NCBI GenBank assembly: GCA_038062935.1
Contig: JBBTWG010000049.1
Span: forward strand, 1-22,194
Direction: 5' to 3'
DNA length: 22,194 nucleotides
Source: JBBTWG01 sp038062935
Lineage (GTDB): Bacteria > Patescibacteriota > Gracilibacteria > UBA1369 > UBA12463
Of this stretch, positions 1 to 6,650 are shown piece after piece. How positions within the stretch are numbered: the stretch's first letter is position 1; each line of letters starts with the position of its first letter. Below the pieces are notes generated by a model. It had not been told where the DNA came from, did not search any database, and worked only from the letters and a program-made list of their open reading frames with translations. The position numbers and the translations under genes were made by a program.

Positions 1-685
1 TCTTTCCCTGACGCGCGATGTTTTGCGCCATATTCAGAGCAAGAGAAGTCTTTCCCATACTCGGACGCCCAGCGAGAATCAGGAGATCCGTCCCCTGCAA
101 TCCCGAAAGCATCATATCCAGATCAGCAAACCCAGTCGGAATCCCGCGATATTTATTCTTCGCATCCGAATCATGGAGATCAGAAATTTTCTCAAACGTC
201 TGCGCCAAAATGTCTTTCACATGCACAAATCGATCCTTGATAAAATTCTGAGAAACATGGAAAAGTGCTTTTTCAGATTGTTCCAAAAGTTCTTCGAGCG
301 GCACCGTTTCATCGTATCCCAAAGCCATAATCTCGTCCCCAGCCTTGATGAGTCGACGCAAAGTCGATTTCTCTTTCACAATCATCGCATACTGCAAAAT
401 ATGCGCAGCAGTAAACTGCTCAGTAGAAAGTTCCGCAATAAAAGTCACACCCCCCATTTTGTCGAGCTGGTTGCGATCCTCGAGATAGCTCGTAAGCGTC
501 ACGACGTCCACCGGAATACGACGATCATACAAATCCATCATCGCCCGATACAAAATCGCATGAGTATCATGATAAAAATCTTCCGGCGCAAGAAAGTCCG
601 AAATCTTCAGAATCGCGTCTTTGTTGATAAGAATGGACCCAAGTACCGATTTCTCGGCTTCGAGACTATAAGGAGGAACTTTCAT
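1..685 (-). CDS. dnaB: Replicative DNA helicase DnaB, N-terminal part (runs off the window)
   Basis: Reading the minus strand from the ATG at 685-683 gives an open frame of 228 codons with no stop before base 1, so the C-terminal half lies outside the window. The product starts MKVPPYSLEAEKSVLGSIL, the classic DnaB N-terminal helical domain (PPxxLEAExSVLG). The linker leads into the RecA-like motor with PTGFADLD, LLILAG and the Walker A box GRPSMGKTS near residues 210-218. DnaB is the hexameric helicase that unwinds DNA ahead of the fork and interacts with primase. It is divergent from yraN; the 150-bp gap carries three 11-bp tandem repeats that could act on either gene. No strong Shine-Dalgarno precedes the ATG. 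The long plus-strand frame over 23-751 is its shadow. Confidence 0.95.
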   Translation of the reverse strand, partial: MKVPPYSLEAEKSVLGSILINKDAILKISDFLAPEDFYHDTHAILYRAMMDLYDRRIPVDVVTLTSYLEDRNQLDKMGGVTFIAELSTEQFTAAHILQYAMIVKEKSTLRRLIKAGDEIMALGYDETVPLEELLEQSEKALFHVSQNFIKDRFVHVKDILAQTFEKISDLHDSDAKNKYRGIPTGFADLDMMLSGLQGTDLLILAGRPSMGKTSLALNMAQNIARQGK

Positions 686-768
686 AGAAAAAAAGAAGAT
701 TTTCCCGAAAAACCCCGAAAAAAACTTCACCCACAGTCTCGCAGAGTTTAACTTTTTTTCAAATCTTT

Positions 769-801
769 TTCATAAAGAGTTCATAAAGATTTCATAAAAA
801 T
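769..801. repeat. Three tandem 11-bp repeats between dnaB and yraN
   Basis: Three head-to-tail copies of TTCATAAARAK occupy 769-779, 780-790 and 791-801, differing only in the last three positions. A spacing of 11 bp puts each copy on nearly the same face of the helix, as for a cooperative operator. They lie 27 bp before the yraN -10 box and about 85 bp upstream of the dnaB start, so they could regulate either gene. A similar 11-bp tandem array (TTTGTAATAAA) precedes yifB. The repeats are seen directly; a binding protein is inferred. Confidence 0.7.
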
Positions 802-827
802 GTTAAAGCTGTGTCACAACAAGTGGA

Positions 828-839
828 TACAATGACCAG
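828..839 (+). promoter_or_regulatory. Probable -10 box giving a leaderless yraN transcript
   Basis: TACAAT at 828-833 is a good sigma70 -10 box, and the yraN ATG begins 7 bases after it, where transcription would start. The mRNA would have no 5' leader. The -35 region is weak (TTAAAG at 803-808, 19 bp away). The same arrangement is seen before argS and before the gene at 21882. Confidence 0.45.
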
Positions 840-1193
840 ATGACGACACAAAATCTGGGCACCTTCGGAGAGACATTAGCAAAAAAATATCTCGACAACC
901 AAGGCTACACATGGCACGAGAACAATTACCGATCCAAGTTCGGAGAAATCGACATCATAGTAAGCAAAGACAAAGAAATCGTCTTCTGCGAAGTAAAAAC
1001 CAGAAGAGGAAGCGCGTTCGGAAGAGGCATCGAGTCAGTAGACTTCAGAAAACTTCAAAAAATCATCAAAACCATCCAGATATATCTGGCATTTCATGGG
1101 ATTTCATCGGCTCCGTGGCGACTCGACGTCATCGAAATCACGATCCTGCCGAGAAAAGCGCAGATTCGGCATCACAAGGATGTGCTGGGGTAG
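840..1193 (+). CDS. yraN: YraN/UPF0102 family predicted endonuclease
   Basis: The 117-aa product matches the UPF0102 family in length and layout. It has GTFGETLAKKYL near residues 7-18, GEIDII (35-40), CEVKTR (50-55) and RLDVIEI (94-100). The Asp of GEIDII and the Glu and Lys of EVKTR are the expected metal-binding and catalytic residues of the RecB/Holliday-resolvase-like nuclease fold. The exact substrate of YraN proteins is not settled. In many genomes the gene sits beside comM/yifB and dprA, and here yifB is 1.2 kb downstream, in keeping with a DNA-processing neighbourhood. It ends with TAG at 1191-1193 and has its own probable leaderless promoter. Confidence 0.9.
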   Translation: MTTQNLGTFGETLAKKYLDNQGYTWHENNYRSKFGEIDIIVSKDKEIVFCEVKTRRGSAFGRGIESVDFRKLQKIIKTIQIYLAFHGISSAPWRLDVIEITILPRKAQIRHHKDVLG

Positions 1194-1232
1194 GATGAGA
1201 GGTGGTGGCTCCCCAGTTTTTGAGTGAAAAAA

Positions 1233-1260
1233 TTGTAAAAGTTACAGGAAAATATATAAT
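1233..1260 (+). promoter_or_regulatory. Sigma70-type promoter for the 1308 gene
   Basis: TTGTAA at 1233-1238 and a perfect TATAAT at 1255-1260 are separated by 16 bp. Transcription would start near 1267, about 40 bases before the ATG at 1308. A second possible -10, TATTAT, lies at 1288-1293. No Shine-Dalgarno is seen before the ATG. Confidence 0.5.
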
Positions 1261-1307
1261 TCACAAAAGTCGACAAGAATAATCACCTATTATTTAATTT
1301 TTAAATT

Positions 1308-1688
1308 ATGACATCCTTTTACCTACATTTGCTTGCGTATTTAGTCGTCTCATTTGCGCTTGGTGTTGTTTGGCACGTTGTCATTTTCAAGGAGTATTAC
1401 AAAAAACTTGCGATCTACTCGAATATCGAAAAGCCAAGATTCTCTTTTGGTTTTTCTGCGATGCTCCTGCAGGGAATAGTCTTTGCACATATCTATCCGC
1501 TTATGGCAAATCCTTGGCTGTTCGGATTGGGACTGTTCTTTCTGTTGATGAGTTTTATGGTATTTGCTGAAGCAGGCAAGCAAAATGCCACATCTTTATC
1601 TGGATTTGTTGCCATACAGACAGCTTTTTCTGCGGTCCAAACAATCCTCGTTACTTTGTCATTTGCACTTGTCTCATCTTTTTACTAA
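1308..1688 (+). CDS. Small four-helix membrane protein, unknown function
   Basis: The 126-aa product is almost entirely hydrophobic, with likely membrane segments near residues 4-26, 51-68, 70-90 and 98-125. A short charged loop around residues 28-45 (FKEYYKKLAIYSNIEKPRF) should face the cytoplasm by the positive-inside rule. The overall plan, with an early VVWHVVIFKEYYKKL, recalls small DUF1761/DUF2177-type membrane proteins, but this is by eye and weak. The DUF1905 gene follows 15 bp after the stop, so the two are probably one transcript. I can assign no function. Confidence 0.75.
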   Translation: MTSFYLHLLAYLVVSFALGVVWHVVIFKEYYKKLAIYSNIEKPRFSFGFSAMLLQGIVFAHIYPLMANPWLFGLGLFFLLMSFMVFAEAGKQNATSLSGFVAIQTAFSAVQTILVTLSFALVSSFY

Positions 1689-1703
1689 AAGAGTAACAAA
1701 CCT

Positions 1704-1985
1704 ATGAATGGGGACATTTCTTTCACCGGTACTGTGCAAAAATTTCTCGGGCCTGGTGGCTGGGTGCACATTGCAGTACCCAAAAAATACACTCTAGAAC
1801 TTAAGCGAAAAAGGCACGCGTGGGGCATGTATCCAATTACCGCGCATATCAGGAATGAATCTTGGAAAACCAAGCTTATGACAAAGAAAGGTGGTGATTT
1901 TTTTGTCGCTCTTAAGAAGTCGGTTCGGAATAAAGAAAACATATCCGTCGGTGACCGGATAACAGTTTCTTTCAAGTTGGAATAA
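1704..1985 (+). CDS. DUF1905 domain protein
   Basis: The 93-aa product fits the small DUF1905 beta-barrel family over its whole length: F-x-G-T-V near the start, GGWVHIAVPKKY (18-29), MYPITAHIRNESWKTKLM in the middle, then GGDFFVALKKSVRNKENISVGDRITVSF at the end. The family often occurs alone or next to a YdeI/OmpD-associated helical domain; that partner is absent here. Its biochemical role is unknown. It follows the membrane-protein gene by 15 bp and probably shares its promoter. No terminator is evident directly after its TAA. Confidence 0.8.
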   Translation: MNGDISFTGTVQKFLGPGGWVHIAVPKKYTLELKRKRHAWGMYPITAHIRNESWKTKLMTKKGGDFFVALKKSVRNKENISVGDRITVSFKLE

Positions 1986-2064
1986 TGTGTTTTGGGCTCG
2001 GGCATGCACCCATTAATCCCCTCTACCCTTCGCCAAAAACGGAAAAAGAAATTTGAAAATTTTT

Positions 2065-2181
2065 ATGAAACCACAACCGACCGACAAAGAAGCCACCGCC
2101 GTTCCCAACTCCAAAAGTCATAATTTTTCAAAAACTTTCTCTTCAAAAAGAAGAATTAAGAGAGGTTCTCCAAAGAGGTGA
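2065..2181 (+). CDS. Possible 38-aa basic small protein
   Basis: An ATG at 2065 opens a 38-codon frame ending with TGA at 2179-2181. The product begins MKPQPTDKEATAVPN and ends in a strongly basic run (SSKRRIKRGSPKR). No Shine-Dalgarno or promoter is obvious, and its last five codons and stop lie inside the left arm of the palindromic element at 2168. It may be chance coding or the remnant of a longer gene. I list it because nothing else accounts for 1986-2167. Confidence 0.2.
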   Translation: MKPQPTDKEATAVPNSKSHNFSKTFSSKRRIKRGSPKR

Positions 2182-2378
2182 GGATTGGAAATTTTCGAAA
2201 AAATTGCGAGGACGCGGGACCCAGAAGAGATAGTTTTTGGCGTAAAGAAAATCGAATTGCTTGCAATTCGATTTTTAGCCAAAACACTATCCTTCTGGTC
2301 GCGCCCGGAGCACTTTTTCAAAAATTTCCAATCCTCACCTCTTTGGAGATGCGCACCAAAGCCAGTTTATCTTTTTGT
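2168..2378 (+). repeat. Structured palindromic element, copy A, upstream of yifB
   Basis: A perfect 28-bp inverted repeat (2168-2195 with 2321-2348) encloses a second helix (2221-2241 with 2278-2298, one bulged base on each strand) and an 11-bp tip helix (2249-2259 with 2264-2274) closed by CTTG. Between the helices lie unpaired blocks such as GAGGACGCGGGACC and GGTCGCGCCCGGAGCAC. A 30-base tail (ATGCGCACC, then GTTTATCTTTTTGT) ends 60 bases before the yifB ATG. A second copy lies at 6193-6396 on the minus strand. Loops and tail are nearly identical between copies, while helix differences are almost all matched on both sides. It could act as a folded RNA or as a DNA palindrome; a possible -10 (TAAAGT, 2425-2430) downstream would leave it untranscribed from that start. 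Confidence 0.85.
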
Positions 2379-2406
2379 AATAAATTTGTAATAAATTTGT
2401 TAACTT
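2374..2406 (+). repeat. 11-bp tandem repeats upstream of yifB
   Basis: TTTGTAATAAA occurs twice without a break (2374-2384, 2385-2395), followed by a partial copy (TTTGTTAACTT, 2396-2406). The first copy overlaps the tail of palindromic element A. The 11-bp period matches that of the repeats between dnaB and yraN. The array ends 31 bp before the yifB ATG and could be an operator or part of an AT-rich promoter. Confidence 0.6.
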
Positions 2407-2437
2407 CCGTTCATCTCCCCCAAGTAAAGTGCAAGAC

Positions 2438-3961
2438 ATGCCGGTTCGTGTTTTCTCTGCCTGTATGGATGGCCTCCAGGGCATGACCATTCAGGTGGAG
2501 GTGGATGTCAGCAGTGGACTGCCGATGTTCAACATTGTTGGGCTCGCAGACGGTTCCGTGCAGGAATCAAAAGAGCGGGTGAGATCCGCCATTCGCAACA
2601 TTGGTGCGAAATTTCCTCTGCATCGAAAAACTGTCAATCTAGCCCCTGCCGACTTAAGAAAACATGGACCGGCCTATGACCTCCCCATCGCTGTCGCGCT
2701 CCTCGCTGCAGAAAAAGAAATCCCCTGCGACGCATTCGAGAAAAATATGTTCATCGGCGAGCTCAGTCTCACCGGAGAAATTCGAAAAGTGCGCGGAATT
2801 CTCCCCATCGTCGCACACGCCAAAAAAGAAGGATTCGAAGGAATTTTTATTCCAGCAGAAAACTGCGATGAAGCACTCTTGATCGGAGGAATTCACATCT
2901 ATCCATATCATTCTCTCAAAAAACTTCTCGACGATCTCAAAGAAAACATCCACACGCCGACACAAAAAATTTCAAAAAAATATCTCGCGCACACAACAAA
3001 AACCGCAACACTCGCGCACATCAAAGGCCAATACGAAGCGAAGCGCGCTCTCGAAATCGCAGCAACAGGCCATCATCATCTCCTCATGTCCGGTCCACCA
3101 GGCGTCGGGAAAACACTCCTCGGTCGCGCACTCGCAGATCTCCTCCCGGAAATGACGCAGGAAGAAATGCTCGAAGTCACCGCGATGTATTCCATCAAAG
3201 GTCTTCTCACTGACGAAAAACCAATCATCACACAAAGACCATTTCGCGAAGTTCATCAAACCATTTCGCAAATCGGACTCCTCGGCGGCGGCAACGAAAT
3301 GAATCCCGGAGAAATGTCGCTCGCACATCACGGCGTTCTCTTTTTCGACGAGATGAATGAATTCACGACACGCATTCTGGAATCCCTGCGCCAGCCGCTC
3401 GAAACCCGCCAACTCTCGATTCAGCGCGCCCACGGCAACGCCACTTTTCCCGCCAATATTCTACTCGTCGGCACGATGAATCCGTGTCCGTGCGGCCACT
3501 ACGGCACCGATCAATGCATCTGTTCCGAGCTCATGATCGAACGCCACAGACGCAGAATTTCCGGACCACTCCTCGACAGAATCGACCTCAGAATCACACT
3601 CGATCGAGTCGAAACGCAGACACTTTTTTCGCAAGAAAAAGATGAAGAAAAAGAAAATCACGAGCGAGCAATACGAATCCAAAAAGCACGAGAAGTACAG
3701 TCAGCACGATATCAAAACGAATCTTTCAAAGTAAATGCCCACGTCTCCCCCGAGAGAATCCACGACATCATCTCGATCGACCAAAAAATCCAAAAAATGA
3801 TCGAATCCCACGCCGAAAGAAATAATATATCCGCCAGAAGTTGTCACAGAATTCTGAAAATCAGTCGCACGATCGCCGACCTCGAAGGCTCCGAAACCAT
3901 CAAAGAGATCCACTGTCTGGAAGCTTTTAGCTTCAAAATACCAGATAACGGCAGTAAATAG
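2438..3961 (+). CDS. yifB: YifB/ComM-family AAA+ ATPase (Mg-chelatase-like)
   Basis: The 507-aa product has the full ComM layout. Residues 1-170 form the N-terminal ChlI-like domain (SGLPMFNIVGLADGSVQESKER, NLAPADLRKHGPAYDLPIA). The AAA+ core has Walker A GPPGVGKT (219-226) and Walker B VLFFDE (300-305). A four-Cys segment CPCGHYGTDQCIC spans 350-362, and the usual Mg-chelatase C-terminal helices follow. ComM is a hexameric helicase that extends branch migration when single-stranded DNA taken up by a competent cell is integrated. I chose the ATG at 2438 because family members start about eight residues before CMDGLQG; a GTG at 2429 would add only three residues. A -10-like TAAAGT ends 7 bases before the ATG. 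The structured element and the 11-bp repeats lie just upstream. Confidence 0.93.
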   Translation: MPVRVFSACMDGLQGMTIQVEVDVSSGLPMFNIVGLADGSVQESKERVRSAIRNIGAKFPLHRKTVNLAPADLRKHGPAYDLPIAVALLAAEKEIPCDAFEKNMFIGELSLTGEIRKVRGILPIVAHAKKEGFEGIFIPAENCDEALLIGGIHIYPYHSLKKLLDDLKENIHTPTQKISKKYLAHTTKTATLAHIKGQYEAKRALEIAATGHHHLLMSGPPGVGKTLLGRALADLLPEMTQEEMLEVTAMYSIKGLLTDEKPIITQRPFREVHQTISQIGLLGGGNEMNPGEMSLAHHGVLFFDEMNEFTTRILESLRQPLETRQLSIQRAHGNATFPANILLVGTMNPCPCGHYGTDQCICSELMIERHRRRISGPLLDRIDLRITLDRVETQTLFSQEKDEEKENHERAIRIQKAREVQSARYQNESFKVNAHVSPERIHDIISIDQKIQKMIESHAERNNISARSCHRILKISRTIADLEGSETIKEIHCLEAFSFKIPDNGSK

Positions 3962-3978
3962 CCATTTATAAACAATTG

Positions 3979-3987
3979 TGCTATAAT
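3979..3987 (+). promoter_or_regulatory. Extended -10 promoter for murA
   Basis: TGCTATAAT at 3979-3987 is a perfect extended -10 box. Transcription would start near 3994, leaving a leader of about 17 bases that includes AGGA shortly before the murA ATG at 4011. No good -35 is seen, as is usual for extended -10 promoters. It lies in the 49-bp gap after yifB, so murA can be expressed independently of yifB. Confidence 0.6.
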
Positions 3988-4010
3988 CCAACAGCAGAAA
4001 AAGCAGGATT

Positions 4011-5378
4011 ATGTCACAAAAAATCATCATCACCGGCGGAAAGAAATTGCAGGGAAACATCAAAGTCAGCGGTTCAAAAAATTCCGCACTCCCACTCATG
4101 TGCGCCGCGCTCCTCGCCCGCACATCGACCACACTCACAAACGTCCCAGAAATCGAAGACACAAAAAGTCTCATCAAAATCTTCGAAAGCATCGGCGTCG
4201 TCATCGAAAAAAACGGCAATACACTCGTCATTCATCCAGAAAAAATCACCACCGAAAAACCCAGCGACGAACTCGTGAAAAAAATGCGCGCCGCAGCACT
4301 CCTCGCCGCCCCCCTGCTCGTCCGCAACGGAAAAGTCGACATGGCTTTTCCTGGTGGCTGCGTCCTCGGAAAAAGAACGCTCCACGCCCACACATTCGTT
4401 TTTGAAAAATTTGGAGCAACCATTCTCGAACAAGAAAAAGCGCTGAAACTCGAAGCCACAAAACTTCATTCCGCAGAAATCGTGATGCCCGAAGCGTCCG
4501 TCACCGCGACCGAAAACGCGCTCATGATCGCTGCATCGCTCGAAGGCAAAACAGAAATTCGCCTCGCTGCCTGCGAACCGCACGTCCAAGATCTCTGCGA
4601 AATGCTGAATAAAATGGGCGCGCAAATTGAAGGCATCGGCACGCACACACTCATCATCCACGGCACCAAAAATCTCCACGGTGTCACTCACGAAATCATG
4701 GGTGACTATCTCGAGGCCGGCACTTTCGCCGTCGCAGCAGCCATCACAGGAGGAGACGTCACCATCAGCGGACTTTCGATGCATCACCTCGACAGTTTTT
4801 GGCAAAAATTCGAAGAAGCTGGCGTCCCATACGAAATCAAAGGCGACACGATTCGCATTCAGGGAAGCCAAAAAATGAAAGCGATCGCGATGATCAAAAC
4901 TGCCGTGCATCCGAATTTTCCAACAGATCTCCAGGCACCATTCGCAGTACTTCTGACACAAGCAGAAGGCGTCAGTAAAATTTTCGAAACACTCTTCGAC
5001 GGTCGCCTCAGTTATCTCTTCGAACTCGAAAAAATGGGCGCACGATTCGAAATGCTGAATCCTCATCAGGCAATCATCATCGGTAAAACAGAGCTCACCG
5101 GAGCCGATATCGCGAGCTGTGACATTCGCGCCGGAGCCGCCATGATCCTCGCCGCACTCGCCGCCAAAGGTCAAACCAGCATCAGCAACATCGTCTACAT
5201 CGACCGCGGATACGAAAGAATTGTCGAAAAATTCCAGTCCCTCGGCGCCGATATCGAGCGCATCCAAGAAGAGTCTCCAGAAGGAAATATTCAAAAAGTA
5301 ATATCCACAGTTCCCTCCAAATCCGTCCGACGAATCGAAGCACCCACAGCAGAAAGCCGCGAAAGAGCCTCCGCATGA
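4011..5378 (+). CDS. murA: UDP-N-acetylglucosamine 1-carboxyvinyltransferase
   Basis: MurA transfers enolpyruvate from PEP to UDP-GlcNAc, the first committed step of peptidoglycan synthesis in the cytoplasm. The product shows GSKNSALPLM with the substrate-binding Lys at 23, the active-site loop PGGCVLGKR with the catalytic Cys at 117 (the fosfomycin target in the family), PTDLQAPF, and the end motif RAGAAMILAALA then YIDRGYERI. At 455 aa it is about 35 residues longer than typical MurA: the family normally ends near LGADIERI, whereas this protein runs on through a polar tail ending ERASA. That tail is encoded opposite the 3' end of the ComEC-like gene (88-bp tail-to-tail overlap), so it probably arose by loss of an earlier stop. 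The stop is TGA. Confidence 0.95.
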   Translation: MSQKIIITGGKKLQGNIKVSGSKNSALPLMCAALLARTSTTLTNVPEIEDTKSLIKIFESIGVVIEKNGNTLVIHPEKITTEKPSDELVKKMRAAALLAAPLLVRNGKVDMAFPGGCVLGKRTLHAHTFVFEKFGATILEQEKALKLEATKLHSAEIVMPEASVTATENALMIAASLEGKTEIRLAACEPHVQDLCEMLNKMGAQIEGIGTHTLIIHGTKNLHGVTHEIMGDYLEAGTFAVAAAITGGDVTISGLSMHHLDSFWQKFEEAGVPYEIKGDTIRIQGSQKMKAIAMIKTAVHPNFPTDLQAPFAVLLTQAEGVSKIFETLFDGRLSYLFELEKMGARFEMLNPHQAIIIGKTELTGADIASCDIRAGAAMILAALAAKGQTSISNIVYIDRGYERIVEKFQSLGADIERIQEESPEGNIQKVISTVPSKSVRRIEAPTAESRERASA

Positions 5379-6145
5379 GGATGTCCATAACGATTATGAA
5401 ATCCGCACGAAATCACAGCGATTTTCGGATGCACCGCGCGCAGAAATGTGTCACTATTCGTTCCTTTGCTTCCATGATGACTGACTTTGAAAACTTCCGC
5501 AGAGAGATTGAGCGATTTTCGAGTTAATAATTTTTCCTCCAAAGGAAATTCCATATCACCCCCAGAAAAAAGAATCGGTTTTCCGCCGTGGATCACGCGG
5601 AGAGAAACCGAAGTATTGTTGAGGCTCTTGCCATTATAATGCTCAACTCTGCCAAAAAACGGATACACAAAATCCACAAAAGTTTCATCATCAATCTGTA
5701 AATCGAGATCGCTGCGCACCACAAAAACAGGAATATCTTTCTCTTTCGCCCGCCGAAAAAATCCAGATTCCAGCTCACTCCCACGCAGTTCACCATTGAT
5801 AAAAATCCGCCCGACATCGTACGAATCCAAAACCGAAAGAAAGCCCTCACCATGATCCGTCTCGAAATGCGTCACAATAATCGCATCAAAATACCGATCA
5901 AAAGGCCCAACAAGAGGGTTTTTTGAAAGTGCCTCCATCACGCGCGATCCAGGCCCAGAATCAACAAGAATCATCTGTCCACGCGCAGTTTTCAGAAGCA
6001 TGCTATCCCCTTGCCCCACATCCAAAAAAGAAATATGAAAACGCCCATCAGGAAATGCGGAAAAAATTTTCCAACAAAAAACAGAGAGGAGGATAATCAC
6101 AGCGATCCAAACACCAAAAGTTTTCCAAATCATCATGCGAGCCAT
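5291..6145 (-). CDS. ComEC-like metallo-beta-lactamase-fold protein, membrane anchored
   Basis: The 284-aa product has one N-terminal membrane segment (about residues 9-29) and then a metallo-beta-lactamase domain of the ComEC/Rec2 C-terminal type: SFLDVGQGDSMLL (39-51), VTHFETDHGEGF (91-102), SGGD (194-197), VSHHGS (221-226) and GHPHAEAL (254-261). Intact ComEC is a 600-800 aa channel for DNA uptake; here the Competence-domain helices are missing and only the hydrolase part with an anchor is present. Such stand-alone proteins are common, and some may degrade the non-transforming strand, but the substrate here is unknown. In the first metal motif the middle His/Asp is Glu (HFETDH). It is preceded by structured element copy B and overlaps the end of murA. 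Start 6145 gives MARMM; Met4 or Met5 are alternatives. Confidence 0.85.
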   Translation of the reverse strand: MARMMIWKTFGVWIAVIILLSVFCWKIFSAFPDGRFHISFLDVGQGDSMLLKTARGQMILVDSGPGSRVMEALSKNPLVGPFDRYFDAIIVTHFETDHGEGFLSVLDSYDVGRIFINGELRGSELESGFFRRAKEKDIPVFVVRSDLDLQIDDETFVDFVYPFFGRVEHYNGKSLNNTSVSLRVIHGGKPILFSGGDMEFPLEEKLLTRKSLNLSAEVFKVSHHGSKGTNSDTFLRAVHPKIAVISCGFHNRYGHPHAEALSRLSAVGASIRRTDLEGTVDITF

Positions 6146-6192
6146 AGAAAAAATCTAACAAAAAAAGATGACAAAAACTTAAATTTTTTATG

Positions 6193-6396
6193 ACAAAAAG
6201 ATAAACTGCGGTGCGCATCAAAAGAGGTGAGATTTTAAAATTTCCGAAAAAGTGCTCCGGGCGCGACCCAAAGGAGGGTGTTTTGGCTAAAAATCAAATT
6301 GCAAGCAATTTGATTTTCTTTACGCCAAAAACCCTCTCTTTGGGGTCCCGCGTCCTCACAATTTTTTCGGAAATTTTGAAATCTCACCTCTTTTGA
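6193..6396 (-). repeat. Structured palindromic element, copy B, upstream of the ComEC-like gene
   Basis: This is the second copy of the element at 2168, in opposite chromosome orientation but the same orientation relative to its downstream gene. Arms are 6218-6245 and 6369-6396 (28 bp, one mismatch). The middle helix keeps the bulged bases of copy A, and the tip keeps the CTTG loop. The tail, read on the minus strand, is ATGCGCACC then GTTTATCTTTTTGT, ending 47 bases before the start at 6145. Matched changes include a G-C to A-T pair in the tip, four changed pairs in the middle helix and about five in the outer helix. Loop blocks GAGGACGCGGGACC and GGTCGCGCCCGGAGCAC are identical. Confidence 0.85.
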
Positions 6397-6480
6397 GGAC
6401 GTCGCAGAATCTCCGCGAGTATAAAATATACGATTTTGGTGATTTTTGTATGGAAATAAAAATGAACTAAAAAATTCGAA

Positions 6481-6647
6481 TTTTGAAAAAGAGTGAGAGA
6501 TTTTCTTTTCATGTCGCAACTGCGAGTACGAGCGGGCAAGGTTCGGTCTGAAAAGACCGAGAGCGAGTCGCGAGCACTTAGGAAATTTCCCTCGCAGGGG
6601 GAAATTTCCGGCGACATGAAAAGAAAATCTCTCACTCTTTTTCAAAA
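6481..6647. repeat. Large palindrome with perfect 37-bp arms and branched interior
   Basis: Bases 6481-6517 are exactly complementary to 6611-6647. The 93-base interior has its own hairpins: TCGGTCT-GAAA-AGACCGA at 6543-6560 (7-bp stem, GNRA loop) and GGAAATTTCCC pairing with GGGAAATTTCC at 6581-6609. TGCGAG (6521-6526) could alternatively pair with CTCGCA (6591-6596). The right arm starts 3 bases after the stop of the FN3 gene (minus strand), so it lies in that gene's 3' region and may end or protect its transcript. No run of T follows directly, so it is not a standard terminator. It is unrelated in sequence to the elements at 2168 and 6193. Confidence 0.8.
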
Positions 6648-6650
6648 ACC

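Noticed and set aside
23..751. 242-codon plus-strand frame at the left edge
   Set aside because: It lies opposite a clear DnaB reading frame with Walker A motif; the product has biased, non-protein-like composition.
2168..2348. Insertion sequence or MITE with target-site duplication
   Set aside because: No transposase is present and flanking bases show no direct duplication; conservation of the tail and of position before genes fits a functional leader better, though a mobile origin is not excluded.
2429..2437. GTG start for yifB
   Set aside because: ATG at 2438 fits the family N-terminus; the GTG adds three residues and has no ribosome binding site.
2178..2486. Similar peptides (NFRKNCEDAGP..FWRKEN.IACN.IFSQNT) read from both palindromic elements, suggesting a small protein family
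   Set aside because: Several frames on both strands stay open because the element is a palindrome, starts and ends do not correspond between copies, and the differences preserve base pairing rather than codons.
5291..5378. TGA recoded as glycine (Gracilibacteria code)
   Set aside because: TGA ends murA, the ComEC-like gene, the PAS/GAF gene and the GNAT gene at sensible positions, and no clear gene contains an internal TGA.
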